Below, piece after piece: positions 8,870 to 17,161 of a DNA stretch of 64,000 bases. The notes under the pieces are model-generated. The model did not search any database, had not been told where the DNA came from, and saw only the letters and a list, made by a program, of their open reading frames with translations. A program made the translations under genes and the position numbers. Origin of the DNA: Polycyclovorans sp002706265. Its GTDB lineage: Bacteria > Pseudomonadota > Gammaproteobacteria > Nevskiales > Nevskiaceae. Position 1 is the first letter of the stretch; the number at the start of each line of letters is the position of its first letter. The stretch is taken from the NCBI GenBank assembly GCA_963973915.1, contig CAXBBM010000005.1, positions 62,001 to 126,000 on the forward strand. Reading direction: 5' to 3'.

Positions 8870-11800
8870 TCAGGTCAAGGCGTCGCGCGTGGGCGGTGCC
8901 GCGGGGGTGTCGGGCCGGATGCGGTTCCACGCCGCATAAAGCGCCGGCAGAAACAGCACCGTCAGCCCCGTGGCGGCAATCAAGCCACCCATGATGGCCA
9001 CCGCCATCGGCCCATAAAAAACGCTGCGCGACAGCGGAATCATCGCCAGCACGGCGGCCAGCGCGGTCAGCACGATGGGGCGAAAACGCCGCACGGTGGC
9101 GTCAATCACCGCGTCATAGGGCCGCACGCCAATCGCGCGGTCATGCTCGATCTGGTCCACCAGAATGATCGAGTTGCGCATGATCATTCCGGACAGGGCA
9201 ATGGTGCCCAGCATCGCGACAAACCCGAACGGCACCTGCAAGACCATCAGGAACAGGGCCACGCCGATGATGCCCAGCGGCGCGGTCAGCACCACCATCA
9301 TCACCAGCGAAAAGCGCTTCAACTGGAAGATGAGCAAGGTGAGCACCACCACCACGAACGCGGGCATGCCCTTGAAGACCGAGCCCTGTCCCTTGGCCGC
9401 TTCTTCGACCGACCCGCCCAACTCGATGTGGATGCCCGGCGGCAGCGATGCCTGCAGCGACGCCAGTTGGCGCGACACCTGCGCGGTGATCACCGGGGCC
9501 TGCACGTCGGTGTACACATCGGCGCGTGCGGTGATGGTGGGAATGCGGTCGCGACGCCAGGTGATTCCGGGCTCGAAGCCATATTCGAAAGTGGCGACCT
9601 GGTTCAGCGCAATGCTGCCGCCGCTGGCGGTCGGCACGCTGGTGGACTCCAACAGGCTGAGGCGTCCGCGCTCGTCTTTTGGCCCCCGGAACAGCACGTC
9701 GATCAACTTGTTGTCTTCCCTGAACTGGGTGACGCGGGCGCCCAGCAGTGAGTTGCCCAGAAACTGGGAGACCGACTCCGCACTGACGCCCAGCGCCTGC
9801 GCGCGGTCTGGATCGACCTTGATGCGCACCACCTTCGAGGGCTCGTCCCAGTCAAGATGCACGTTGGTCAGGTCGGGATGGGCGCGCATGGTCTCGGCCA
9901 CCTGGTCGGCGATCTTGCGGATGGCCTCGCGGTCACGCCCGGACACGCGGAACTGCACCGGATAGCCCACTGGCGGGCCTTGCTCCAGCCGCAGCACACG
10001 CCAGCGCGCCTCGGGAATGGCCGCCGGCAAGGTTTCGACCAGCCGCCTGCGGATCGCCTCGCGCGCCTTGAAGTTGCGGGTGCTCAGCACGTACTGGGTG
10101 AAGCTGGGCTGCGGCAGTTGCTGGTCCAGCGGCAGGTAGAAGCGCGGCGCGCCGGTGCCCACGTAGCCCACGTAATGCTCGATGCCCTCTTGCACCACCG
10201 GGTCGGTTTCGAGCAGTTCTTCGAGCTTGCGCGCCGCCGCCTGCGTGGCCGAGAGGCTGGCGGATTCGGCCAGTTTGAGATCGACCAGCAATTCCAGCCG
10301 CGTGGAGGACGGGAAAAACTGCTGCGGCACCTTGGTGAACACCACCAGACTGCCGACGAACAACAGCGCCGTTGCGCCCATCACGATGAATCGGTGATCG
10401 ACGCACCAGCAGATGATCTGCCGCAGAGACCGATAGAACCGCGTCTGGTAAGGGTCATGCGCCTCGGCCTGATGCCGCTCGGGCAGCAGCTTGTAGCCCA
10501 GGTAGGGCACAAAGATGACGGCCGCCACCCACGAGATCAGCAGCGCCAGGGTCACGACCTGAAAGATGGCCCGCGTGTACTCACCGGTGCTGCTCTGCGC
10601 CAGGGCAATGGGCAGAAATCCGGCGGCCGTCACCAGCGTGCCCGACAGCATCGGGAAGGCCGTCGTGGTGTACATGAACGACGCCGCCTTGGTGCGCTCC
10701 CAGCCCTGCTCCATCTTCACCGCCATCATCTCGACCGCGATGATCGCGTCGTCCACCAGCAGCCCCAGGGCCAGCACCAGGGCGCCAAGGCTGATCTTGT
10801 GCAGGTCGATGGCCAGCAGCTTCATGGCCAGAAAGGTCATGGCCAGCACCAGCGGGATCGACAGCGCCACCACCAGCCCGGTCCGCAGCCCGAGTGAAAA
10901 GAAGCTGACGACCAGCACGATGGCCACGGCCTCGGCCAGAACCTTGACGAACTCGTTGACGCTGTGCCGCACCGCGCGCGGCTGGTCGGCAACGCGTGAC
11001 AGCGTCAGGCCCAGCGGCAGTTCGCTCTCGATGCGCGCAAACGCCGCGTCCAGCGCCTTGCCCAAGCGGACGATGTCACCGCCTTTTTCCATCGACACGC
11101 CCAAGGCCAGCGCCGGTTCGCCGTTGAATCGCACCTGCGGGTCTTGCGGGTCGGCGTAGCCGCGCGAGAGCGTGGCAATGTCGCCCAGCCGGAAGCTGCG
11201 GCCCTCGAAACTGATCACCGTGTTGGCGAGCCGCTCCACACTGTCGATGCGGTCGTTGAGACGCAGGTAGATGCGGTCGTCAGCGAGCTCGAAATAACCC
11301 GCGCGATTGACCGAGTTTGCCGCGCGCACCGCGTCGATGACCCGCTCCAGCGGCACGCCCAGCTGACTGCGCCGGGTGTTGGCGAGCTGAATTTCGATCA
11401 CCTCACTGGGATTGCCAAAGAATTCAACCTTGGCCACGTCGGGCACCCGCAACAGTTGGTCGCGAATGCGATCACCGTAAAACTTGAGCTCGGCCGCCGA
11501 GTAGTCCTTGCCGGTCAGCGAGTAGATGTTGCCGAAGGTGTCGCCAAACTCGTCGTTGTAGAACGGGCCCACGGTGCCCTGCGGCAACAGGTGCTCGATG
11601 TCGCCGACCTTTTTGCGCATCTCATAGAAGGCGTCGTCGTTGCGCGACGCCTCAAGGTCGTCACGAATGATGATGAAGACCTGGCTCTCACCGGGCCGCG
11701 AATAGGAGCGCATGAAGTCGACATAGGCGCTTTCCTGCAGCTTTTCCTCGACGCGGTCGGTGACCTGGCGCTCAACCTCGACGGCTGAGGCGCCGGGCCA

Positions 11801-11956
11801 CAGGGTGGTGATCACCATCACCCGGAAGGTGAACGGCGGATCTTCGCTCTGGCCCAGATTGAGATAGCTGTAGGTGCCGAGCACGCCGAACAGCACCATG
11901 AGGTACACCACGATGCCGCGGTGCCGCAGCGCCCAGTCGGACAGGTTGAGGCTCAT
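8870..11956 (-). CDS. RND-family efflux permease
   Basis: This 1028-residue inner-membrane proton-driven transporter has the usual RND repeat of two blocks, each with a large periplasmic loop. The N-terminus (ALRHRGIVVYLMVLFGVLG) and the proton-relay aspartates in helix 4 (GLLVDDAIIAVEMM) are typical of the HAE-1/AcrB-like group. It overlaps the upstream adaptor gene by 4 bases (ATGA), so the two are co-translated. No outer-membrane channel gene follows; the pump probably uses a TolC-type channel encoded elsewhere. Substrate range is unknown. Regulation is probably by the divergent TetR protein. Confidence 0.93.
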   Translation of the reverse strand: MSLNLSDWALRHRGIVVYLMVLFGVLGTYSYLNLGQSEDPPFTFRVMVITTLWPGASAVEVERQVTDRVEEKLQESAYVDFMRSYSRPGESQVFIIIRDDLEASRNDDAFYEMRKKVGDIEHLLPQGTVGPFYNDEFGDTFGNIYSLTGKDYSAAELKFYGDRIRDQLLRVPDVAKVEFFGNPSEVIEIQLANTRRSQLGVPLERVIDAVRAANSVNRAGYFELADDRIYLRLNDRIDSVERLANTVISFEGRSFRLGDIATLSRGYADPQDPQVRFNGEPALALGVSMEKGGDIVRLGKALDAAFARIESELPLGLTLSRVADQPRAVRHSVNEFVKVLAEAVAIVLVVSFFSLGLRTGLVVALSIPLVLAMTFLAMKLLAIDLHKISLGALVLALGLLVDDAIIAVEMMAVKMEQGWERTKAASFMYTTTAFPMLSGTLVTAAGFLPIALAQSSTGEYTRAIFQVVTLALLISWVAAVIFVPYLGYKLLPERHQAEAHDPYQTRFYRSLRQIICWCVDHRFIVMGATALLFVGSLVVFTKVPQQFFPSSTRLELLVDLKLAESASLSATQAAARKLEELLETDPVVQEGIEHYVGYVGTGAPRFYLPLDQQLPQPSFTQYVLSTRNFKAREAIRRRLVETLPAAIPEARWRVLRLEQGPPVGYPVQFRVSGRDREAIRKIADQVAETMRAHPDLTNVHLDWDEPSKVVRIKVDPDRAQALGVSAESVSQFLGNSLLGARVTQFREDNKLIDVLFRGPKDERGRLSLLESTSVPTASGGSIALNQVATFEYGFEPGITWRRDRIPTITARADVYTDVQAPVITAQVSRQLASLQASLPPGIHIELGGSVEEAAKGQGSVFKGMPAFVVVVLTLLIFQLKRFSLVMMVVLTAPLGIIGVALFLMVLQVPFGFVAMLGTIALSGMIMRNSIILVDQIEHDRAIGVRPYDAVIDATVRRFRPIVLTALAAVLAMIPLSRSVFYGPMAVAIMGGLIAATGLTVLFLPALYAAWNRIRPDTPAAPPTRDALT

Positions 11957-13131
11957 GGAGCGGCCCCAGCCTCAACCTTCGCCCCGGCATCAGCCTCAGC
12001 CTCGCGCTCAGCGGCGTTACGGTCGGCATAGGGCCGCTCGTTGACCGCCACGGCCTGCCCTGCAATCAATCGGTGCACGCCGGCCGAGACCACCTGCTCC
12101 CCGGCCTTCAGGGCACCGCGCACCACCGCGCCGGCTTCCTGGTAGCGCACCACCTCGACCGCTTGCGGTTCGACCGTGCCGTCGTCGTGCACCCGCCAGA
12201 CCACCGGCTGGCCTTCATGTTCACCCACGGCCGAGTGCCGCACCAGAAACTCGGTCTGCTCGTTCGCCCGGTCGATGATCACGTTGGCGCTCATGCCCAG
12301 TCGCACCCGCTCGTCGGCGTCGACGAATTGCAGCCGCACCCGGTGGGTGCGCGTGGCCGGGTCGGCCTGCGGCGTGATTTCGCGCACCTTGCCCAGGTAG
12401 CGCCTGTCTTGATGCGCCCACAACCCGATGCTGGCTTCGGTGCCCACCGAGAACTCGCTCAAACGGCCTTCCGGCACCTGAATCTCAACCTCGCGTCCCT
12501 CATCGGGCACGAAACGCAGCACCGGCTGGCCGGGACTCACCACCTCGCCGACTTCGACTGAGGTAGACGTCACCAAGCCGTTCTGCGGCGCCAGCAGGCG
12601 GGTGTAGCGCGACTGGTTGCGATTGACCGCGGCCTCGGCCTTGGCCTGATCCACCCGCGCCTTTGCCAGCGCGTACTGGTTCTCGCGCAGCTCGAAGCCC
12701 GAAGCGCTGATGAAACCTCGTTCCAGAAGATCCCGGTAGCGGTTCATCTCGGCCTCGGCCAGACGGGCATCGGCCTCGGCGGCCGAGACAGCCGCTTCGG
12801 CGGCGCGCAAGGCCAGTCTGGCGTCTTGCGGGTCCAGCTCGGCCAGCAGATCGCCCGGCTTCACGCGATCACCCGCATCCACCGGCATCCGGGTCACCTC
12901 ACCGGCAACGCGGAAGCTCAGCAGGCTGTCATCACGTGCCGTGACCGTGCCGGGATAGAGCTTGATCCCCACCTGGTCGACCGCCACCACCGGCTCGACC
13001 ACCACCGGGCGCACCGAGGTGTCACCCTCTTCGGGCGCCTCACAGGCCGCCAGGGCGATCGCCAGCAGCGCGCCCAAACCGGCCAACATGTAGGTCCCCC
13101 GACCCCGTACGAACTGCGATGCCTTTGGCAT
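11953..13131 (-). CDS. RND efflux periplasmic adaptor lipoprotein
   Basis: The 392-residue membrane-fusion protein links the RND permease to an outer-membrane channel. It begins with a lipoprotein signal ending ALAAC. It then shows the lipoyl/barrel-sandwich half-motif (GTVTARDDSLLSFRVAGEV), a helical hairpin of about residues 95-170, and the second lipoyl half (LLAPQNGLVTSTSVEVGEV). An AGGGA lies 7 bases before the ATG. It is the first gene of a two-gene operon and is transcribed away from a TetR gene, across a 95-base gap that contains a palindromic operator. Confidence 0.92.
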   Translation of the reverse strand: MPKASQFVRGRGTYMLAGLGALLAIALAACEAPEEGDTSVRPVVVEPVVAVDQVGIKLYPGTVTARDDSLLSFRVAGEVTRMPVDAGDRVKPGDLLAELDPQDARLALRAAEAAVSAAEADARLAEAEMNRYRDLLERGFISASGFELRENQYALAKARVDQAKAEAAVNRNQSRYTRLLAPQNGLVTSTSVEVGEVVSPGQPVLRFVPDEGREVEIQVPEGRLSEFSVGTEASIGLWAHQDRRYLGKVREITPQADPATRTHRVRLQFVDADERVRLGMSANVIIDRANEQTEFLVRHSAVGEHEGQPVVWRVHDDGTVEPQAVEVVRYQEAGAVVRGALKAGEQVVSAGVHRLIAGQAVAVNERPYADRNAAEREAEADAGAKVEAGAAP

Positions 13132-13161
13132 TGATCATCCCTGTAGGAGCCGTCGCTCCAG

Positions 13162-13186
13162 CCGTTCGATTTAATAAACTGAACGG
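13162..13186. promoter_or_regulatory. Palindromic operator between RND and TetR genes
   Basis: The 25-base site has half-sites CCGTTC and GAACGG flanking an inner TTTA-n-TAAA. All but two positions per arm match the inverted complement, around one central base. It lies in the divergent gap between the RND adaptor and the TetR gene and touches the likely -10 regions of both. This is where a TetR-family autorepressor would be expected to bind. The symmetry is seen directly; the identity of the binding protein is inferred. Confidence 0.75.
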
Positions 13187-13212
13187 TATAGTATATTTTC
13201 AACGAGCGTCAA
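13185..13212 (-). promoter_or_regulatory. Candidate sigma-70 promoter for the RND operon
   Basis: On the minus strand TTGACG (13207-13212) is followed after 16 bases by TATACC (13185-13190). The -10 element abuts and partly overlaps the palindromic operator, so a bound repressor would block RNA polymerase. A TATAGT at 13187-13192 on the plus strand could serve the divergent TetR gene. Confidence 0.5.
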
Positions 13213-13226
13213 CCAAGGCGTAGGAA

Positions 13227-13964
13227 TTGCCCAAAGCCCCCCTCCCCACCCCACCGGAAACTGCGAACGACGCTGCCAGGCAGGCAGCCGGCACCGCCCG
13301 GCGCGGTCGGCCCAAAGACCCCCGAAAGCGCGTCGCGATCCTGCGTGCCGCCAAGACGCTGTTCGCCGCACGGGGCTACAGCGACACCAGCATGGAGGCG
13401 CTGGCGCGCGCCGCAGGGGTGTCCAAACTGACGCTGTATTCCCACTTCGCCGACAAGGAGGCGCTGTTCGCGGCCGCGGTTGTCGCCACCAGCGAAGCCC
13501 ACGCGCCCCCCGCCTTCTTCGAACCCAGCGGCACGCGGCCCCTGCGTGAACGGTTGACCCAGATCGGCCTCGGCTTCGTCGACCTGGTGATGGACGAGGA
13601 GGTGATCAGCTTCTTTCGCATGATGGCCGCGCAGGCGCGCACCGATGACCGCATGGGCAAGTTGTTTTACGCCGCCGGGCCGGCCCTCACGCTGCGCCAG
13701 TTCGCGCAACTGCTGGGCAGCGCGCACGAGCGTCAGGAGCTGCTGGTCAACGATCCGCAAACCGCCGCCGAGCACTTCTTCTGCCTGCTCAAGGGCGTCC
13801 ACCACCTGCAGGTCTTGATGGCCTGTCGTGGGCCGCTGGATGCGGCGGAGCGACAGCAACACGTCGCCAACGTGGTCGACCTGTTTTTGCGGGCCTATCA
13901 GGCGCCGTCGGTCGGCAAGGTCAAGGCATCACACAGCCAGTCGACCAAGGGCGCCAGGGGCTGA
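13227..13964 (+). CDS. TetR-family repressor, likely of the divergent RND pump
   Basis: The 245-residue protein has a TetR N-terminal HTH at about residues 35-80 (ILRAAKTLFAARGY ... VSKLTLYSHFADKEALF) after a short basic, low-complexity leader. The C-terminal ligand-binding region is of the AefR/AcrR-like type. The start appears to be TTG at 13227, with AAGG about 9 bases upstream; the HTH sits far enough inside that a later start would not remove it. It is divergent from the RND adaptor and next to a palindromic operator, the classic layout of a local efflux repressor. Its 3' end overlaps the convergent DUF2461 gene by 67 bases. Confidence 0.85.
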   Translation: MPKAPLPTPPETANDAARQAAGTARRGRPKDPRKRVAILRAAKTLFAARGYSDTSMEALARAAGVSKLTLYSHFADKEALFAAAVVATSEAHAPPAFFEPSGTRPLRERLTQIGLGFVDLVMDEEVISFFRMMAAQARTDDRMGKLFYAAGPALTLRQFAQLLGSAHERQELLVNDPQTAAEHFFCLLKGVHHLQVLMACRGPLDAAERQQHVANVVDLFLRAYQAPSVGKVKASHSQSTKGARG

Positions 13965-14629
13965 TAGCGGCGGGTCAGCCACGCCGGCAGGTCGGGGCGC
14001 ATCACGTCCTCATCTGCCACCGCTGCCGAGGCGATGAAGTCCTTGCGCTTCAGATCGTTGATCAGGGCGTGCTGGGCATCGAACCCCTTGGGCGGCCGCA
14101 CCAGGACCTCACCGCCCAGCGTGTAGTGCCGGGCGAAGGCCGGGCCCTGCGTGACCGCGCGCCAGCTCGCCGGGTTGTCCACCAGGTATTCGCGAATCTG
14201 CCGCAGCGCCGGGGCCTGCGGGTGCCAGATGCCGCCACCCATGAAACTGGCGCCCGGCGCAATGTGCAGATAGAACACCGGGGCGTCGAGACGCCCGCGC
14301 GCGGCATTGCCGGTGTCGGCAGTGCGGGCGGTGGCCCGGGTGGCGGCGTGAAAGAAGGTGATGCCGATGTGGGTCTTGTACGGCGTTTTGTCACCGCTGA
14401 AACGGGTGTCGCGGTGAATGCGGAACAGCGATCCGCCGACCTTTTTCGGGCTGGCCATGAAGGCCGGATGCACCTCGCGAATCCGCGCTTCCATGGCCGT
14501 GATCAGCCGCAGGGCCGGTTCGCGCACGTCCTGTTCATAGGCGCCACGATGCGCCTCGAACCAGTCACGGCGATTGTTCGCCGCCAGGTCGTTCAGGAAG
14601 CGCAGGGTCTTGGGGGTGAAGTGGTGCAT
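13898..14629 (-). CDS. DUF2461 family protein
   Basis: The N-terminus (HHFTPKTLRFLNDLAANN-RDWFEAHR) and the internal segments FRIHRDTRFSGDKTPYK and FYLHIAP match the DUF2461 (TIGR02453) family of about 220-240 residues, whose function is unknown. The protein is predicted cytoplasmic and has no catalytic motif I can defend. I use the ATG at 14629, which gives the family N-terminus. It overlaps the 3' end of the DUF4105 gene by 37 bases and is probably the last gene of the minus-strand run that begins at the PTP or miaB gene. Confidence 0.82.
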   Translation of the reverse strand: MHHFTPKTLRFLNDLAANNRRDWFEAHRGAYEQDVREPALRLITAMEARIREVHPAFMASPKKVGGSLFRIHRDTRFSGDKTPYKTHIGITFFHAATRATARTADTGNAARGRLDAPVFYLHIAPGASFMGGGIWHPQAPALRQIREYLVDNPASWRAVTQGPAFARHYTLGGEVLVRPPKGFDAQHALINDLKRKDFIASAAVADEDVMRPDLPAWLTRRYQPLAPLVDWLCDALTLPTDGA

Positions 14630-15834
14630 GGCGAAGAGCGTGGAACAAGAATGGCCAGCAGCGCCAGGTGCAGCGGCAGCCACAGCAGCAACCAGTGCAG
14701 GTGCTGCTGGGCGCCGGGCAGCAGCTGCGCCACCAGTGCGGCCAGGGTGGTCATTACCGGCAGCACCAGCAGGCCGGTGCCGATCGGCCCCAGCGGCGTG
14801 CGACGCCAGGCGCTGCGAACCACAATGGGCAACAGCAGCAATGACGCCGGCGAAAACGCCAACAGGCTGAGATTGCCATGCATGACTTCATGGTCGGTCA
14901 GTGTCCAGCCCAGCAACAGCACCCAGCCGACGACGCCGCTGACCATCACCAGCAGGCCGGCCAGACCCCGGGCGAGGCGCGCGGCCACCACGCTTCCGGT
15001 CGTCAGCGTCCGCTGCCCGCCCCAGGCCGACAGCAGCAGCAACAGGCCGGCCACCGCCAGCCCGGTCACCGCAAACGGCATGACCAGCCGCGGCGGCGCA
15101 TCGCGGCTGGCCCCCGCGCGGCCCGGCACCAGCATCCGTTCGCGGCGCACCAGCGGGCGACCATCGGCAAGGCGCACCTGACGCACCGCGTCCATCAGCA
15201 CTTCGGGCAGAAAGCTGCGCTGCCAAAGATCGATGGGGCGGTCGGTGGCAGGCCCCAGCAGCACGTCGGTCAGCCACATCATGGGCGGCAGATCGGCCAT
15301 CATCCGCGCCGCATCCTGGCGGTAGGTGGCCGGGGTCATCACCGGGGTCAGCGCCGCTGCCAGCGCCCCGTCGGCGCCGAGGTTGATCACATCCCGGACC
15401 TGGGTACTGCAATTGGCGGTGAAGTAGTCGTAGCGGTATTCGGCGTTCTCGGGCAAGGCATTGCGGGCCAGGTACTGGGCCACGCGGCGCGCCTGCTCGG
15501 GGGAGTAGTCGAGGATCTGCTCGTTGACCCAGCGCCCTGACTGCCCGTAAGCGGCCAGGGTGTACTCGATGGGCTCGGTGGCGAGTCGGTAGCGCATGCG
15601 CCCGCGGGCGAAATTGAGCGCGAAGTTCTTCTGCTGAAAGTCGAAGACGCCGTAGTTGTAAACCACCTGACGGCCCGCCTCGACCACCCGCAGGGCATTG
15701 TGGCCGTAGCGCTGCCAGTAGATCTCGCCCGGCTGAAACGTCAGCAGGCTGATCTGCGGCGCCGGCGCGGCGGCAGGCTGGGCGCCCGCAGTGCCGCACA
15801 GCGCCGCCAGCAGCAGCCACAGCGCGCAACGCAT
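14593..15834 (-). CDS. DUF4105 / Lnb-type membrane protein, candidate lipoprotein N-acyltransferase
   Basis: A signal peptide (residues 1-18) is followed by a periplasmic DUF4105 domain (~25-215) and about five C-terminal membrane helices (~250-400). Two conserved-looking blocks carry a histidine (RYGHNALRV, H45) and a cysteine (TANCSTQVRD, C142), a possible Cys-His pair. DUF4105 is the N-terminal domain of Lnb, reported as the lipoprotein N-acyltransferase of Bacteroides (from memory). Gene order supports this: it directly follows miaB-ybeZ-ybeY-corC, where many Gram-negatives have lnt, and its ATG overlaps the corC stop (TGATG). The domain call is fairly safe; the enzymatic role is inference. 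Confidence 0.72.
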   Translation of the reverse strand: MRCALWLLLAALCGTAGAQPAAAPAPQISLLTFQPGEIYWQRYGHNALRVVEAGRQVVYNYGVFDFQQKNFALNFARGRMRYRLATEPIEYTLAAYGQSGRWVNEQILDYSPEQARRVAQYLARNALPENAEYRYDYFTANCSTQVRDVINLGADGALAAALTPVMTPATYRQDAARMMADLPPMMWLTDVLLGPATDRPIDLWQRSFLPEVLMDAVRQVRLADGRPLVRRERMLVPGRAGASRDAPPRLVMPFAVTGLAVAGLLLLLSAWGGQRTLTTGSVVAARLARGLAGLLVMVSGVVGWVLLLGWTLTDHEVMHGNLSLLAFSPASLLLLPIVVRSAWRRTPLGPIGTGLLVLPVMTTLAALVAQLLPGAQQHLHWLLLWLPLHLALLAILVPRSSPCTTSPPRPCAS

Positions 15835-16700
15835 CAGCCGGCCGACCGCATCACTTGCAGCAGGTGCAGGCGCCGCGAATCAGCGCGCTGCACGTTGAAG
15901 TTGAAGCCCGCGAGCTGCAGGGTTTCACCGCGCCGCGGCATGTGCCCGAAATGGTGGACGACCAGGCCGCCGATGGTGTCGAAGTCATCGTCCGGCAGCC
16001 GGCACTCGAAGTACTCGTTGAAGTCTTCGATGGGCGTCAGCGCGTTGACCAGAAAGCGCCGTTCGTCCTGGCGCAGAATCGTGGCGCCTTCGGCTTCGTC
16101 ATGCTCGTCGTCAATCTCGCCGACGATCTGCTCCAGCACGTCTTCGATGGTGACCAGCCCGGCGACGCCGCCGTACTCGTCGGCCACGATGGCCATGTGA
16201 TTGCGCCCACGCTTGAAATCCTTGAGCAGCACGTTGACGCGCTTGGACTCGGGCACGAACACGGCAGGCCGCAGGATGTCGCGCAATGACAGCTCGCCCG
16301 GTCCCAGGTCGGGAATGATGGCCGCGTACTGCAGCAGATCCTTGGCCAGCAGCACACCGATCACTTCATCGCGGGAATCGCCAATCACCGGATAGCGCGA
16401 GTGGCCCGACTCCACCACCAGCCGCAACAGGGTTTCCATGGGCAGGTCGGCTTCGATCACCACCATCTGCGATCGCGGCACCATGATGTCGCCCACCTGG
16501 GTGTCGGCGGTCTGGAGCACGCCCTGAAACATGGTCAGGGCATCGGCGTCCATCAGTTCCGCGTCGCGGGCCTCGATGAGCACCTCCATCAGCTCTTCGC
16601 GGGTGGCGGGGGCGTGCGTGAAGGACTGCGTCACGCGGCGCCACCAGCGGCCTATCGGGGTGTCGTCTGAGGCGGGTGTACTGGGAGGTTCGTCGTTCAT
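15834..16700 (-). CDS. corC: CorC/YbeX-type CBS-domain protein
   Basis: The 288-residue protein has two CBS domains (about residues 70-190, including VGDIMVPRSQMV and HSRYPVIGDSRDEVIGVLLAKDLL) followed by a CorC_HlyC C-terminal domain. It has no N-terminal membrane (DUF21) domain, so it is the soluble YbeX type linked to Mg/Co efflux and ribosome-related functions. I take the ATG at 16700, just after the ybeY stop, rather than the TTG two codons earlier. Its position after ybeZ and ybeY is the standard one. Confidence 0.9.
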   Translation of the reverse strand: MNDEPPSTPASDDTPIGRWWRRVTQSFTHAPATREELMEVLIEARDAELMDADALTMFQGVLQTADTQVGDIMVPRSQMVVIEADLPMETLLRLVVESGHSRYPVIGDSRDEVIGVLLAKDLLQYAAIIPDLGPGELSLRDILRPAVFVPESKRVNVLLKDFKRGRNHMAIVADEYGGVAGLVTIEDVLEQIVGEIDDEHDEAEGATILRQDERRFLVNALTPIEDFNEYFECRLPDDDFDTIGGLVVHHFGHMPRRGETLQLAGFNFNVQRADSRRLHLLQVMRSAG

Positions 16701-16702
16701 TC

Positions 16703-17161
16703 TCAATAGGGGTTGCGAAACCCCAAAGCGGCCAGGATGGCCGTTTCCGTCGCTTCCATGTGCGCCGCATCCGGCTCACATTCGTGATCAAAGCCCTGCA
16801 GATGCAAACAGCCGTGGACCACCATGTGTGCCCAGTGGGCCCGGGGCACTTTGCCCTGCTCGGCGGCTTCCTGCGCCACCACGTCGGCACAGATCACCAG
16901 GTCGCCCAGCATGTCCGGCACATCGTAGCCAAACGACAGGACGTTGGTGGGCTTGTCCTTGCCGCGAAAGTCGCGGTTGAGTGCGCGCGACTCCTCGGCG
17001 TCGGTGATGCGCAGGGTGAGCTCGCCGCCTGCCCCCGGCTGCAGTGCCGCCCGGGCGAAGGCCCGCAGGCTCTCGGCACTGGGAATGCCGCGCGCCGGCA
17101 CCCGGCGCTGCACCTGGATGCTGACCTCGGGGGCCACGGGCGTGCTAGTGCGCCGCGCCAT
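16703..17161 (-). CDS. ybeY: Endoribonuclease YbeY
   Basis: This metal-dependent RNase takes part in 16S rRNA 3'-end maturation and ribosome quality control. The zinc motif HGCLHLQGFDH near the C-terminus fits HxxxHxxGxDH. The segment RDFRGKDKPTNVLSF is also characteristic. Length is about 152 residues from the ATG at 17161; an ATG at 17179 is possible. Its 5' end overlaps the end of ybeZ, so the two are translationally coupled, and corC follows almost immediately. Confidence 0.93.
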   Translation of the reverse strand: MARRTSTPVAPEVSIQVQRRVPARGIPSAESLRAFARAALQPGAGGELTLRITDAEESRALNRDFRGKDKPTNVLSFGYDVPDMLGDLVICADVVAQEAAEQGKVPRAHWAHMVVHGCLHLQGFDHECEPDAAHMEATETAILAALGFRNPY

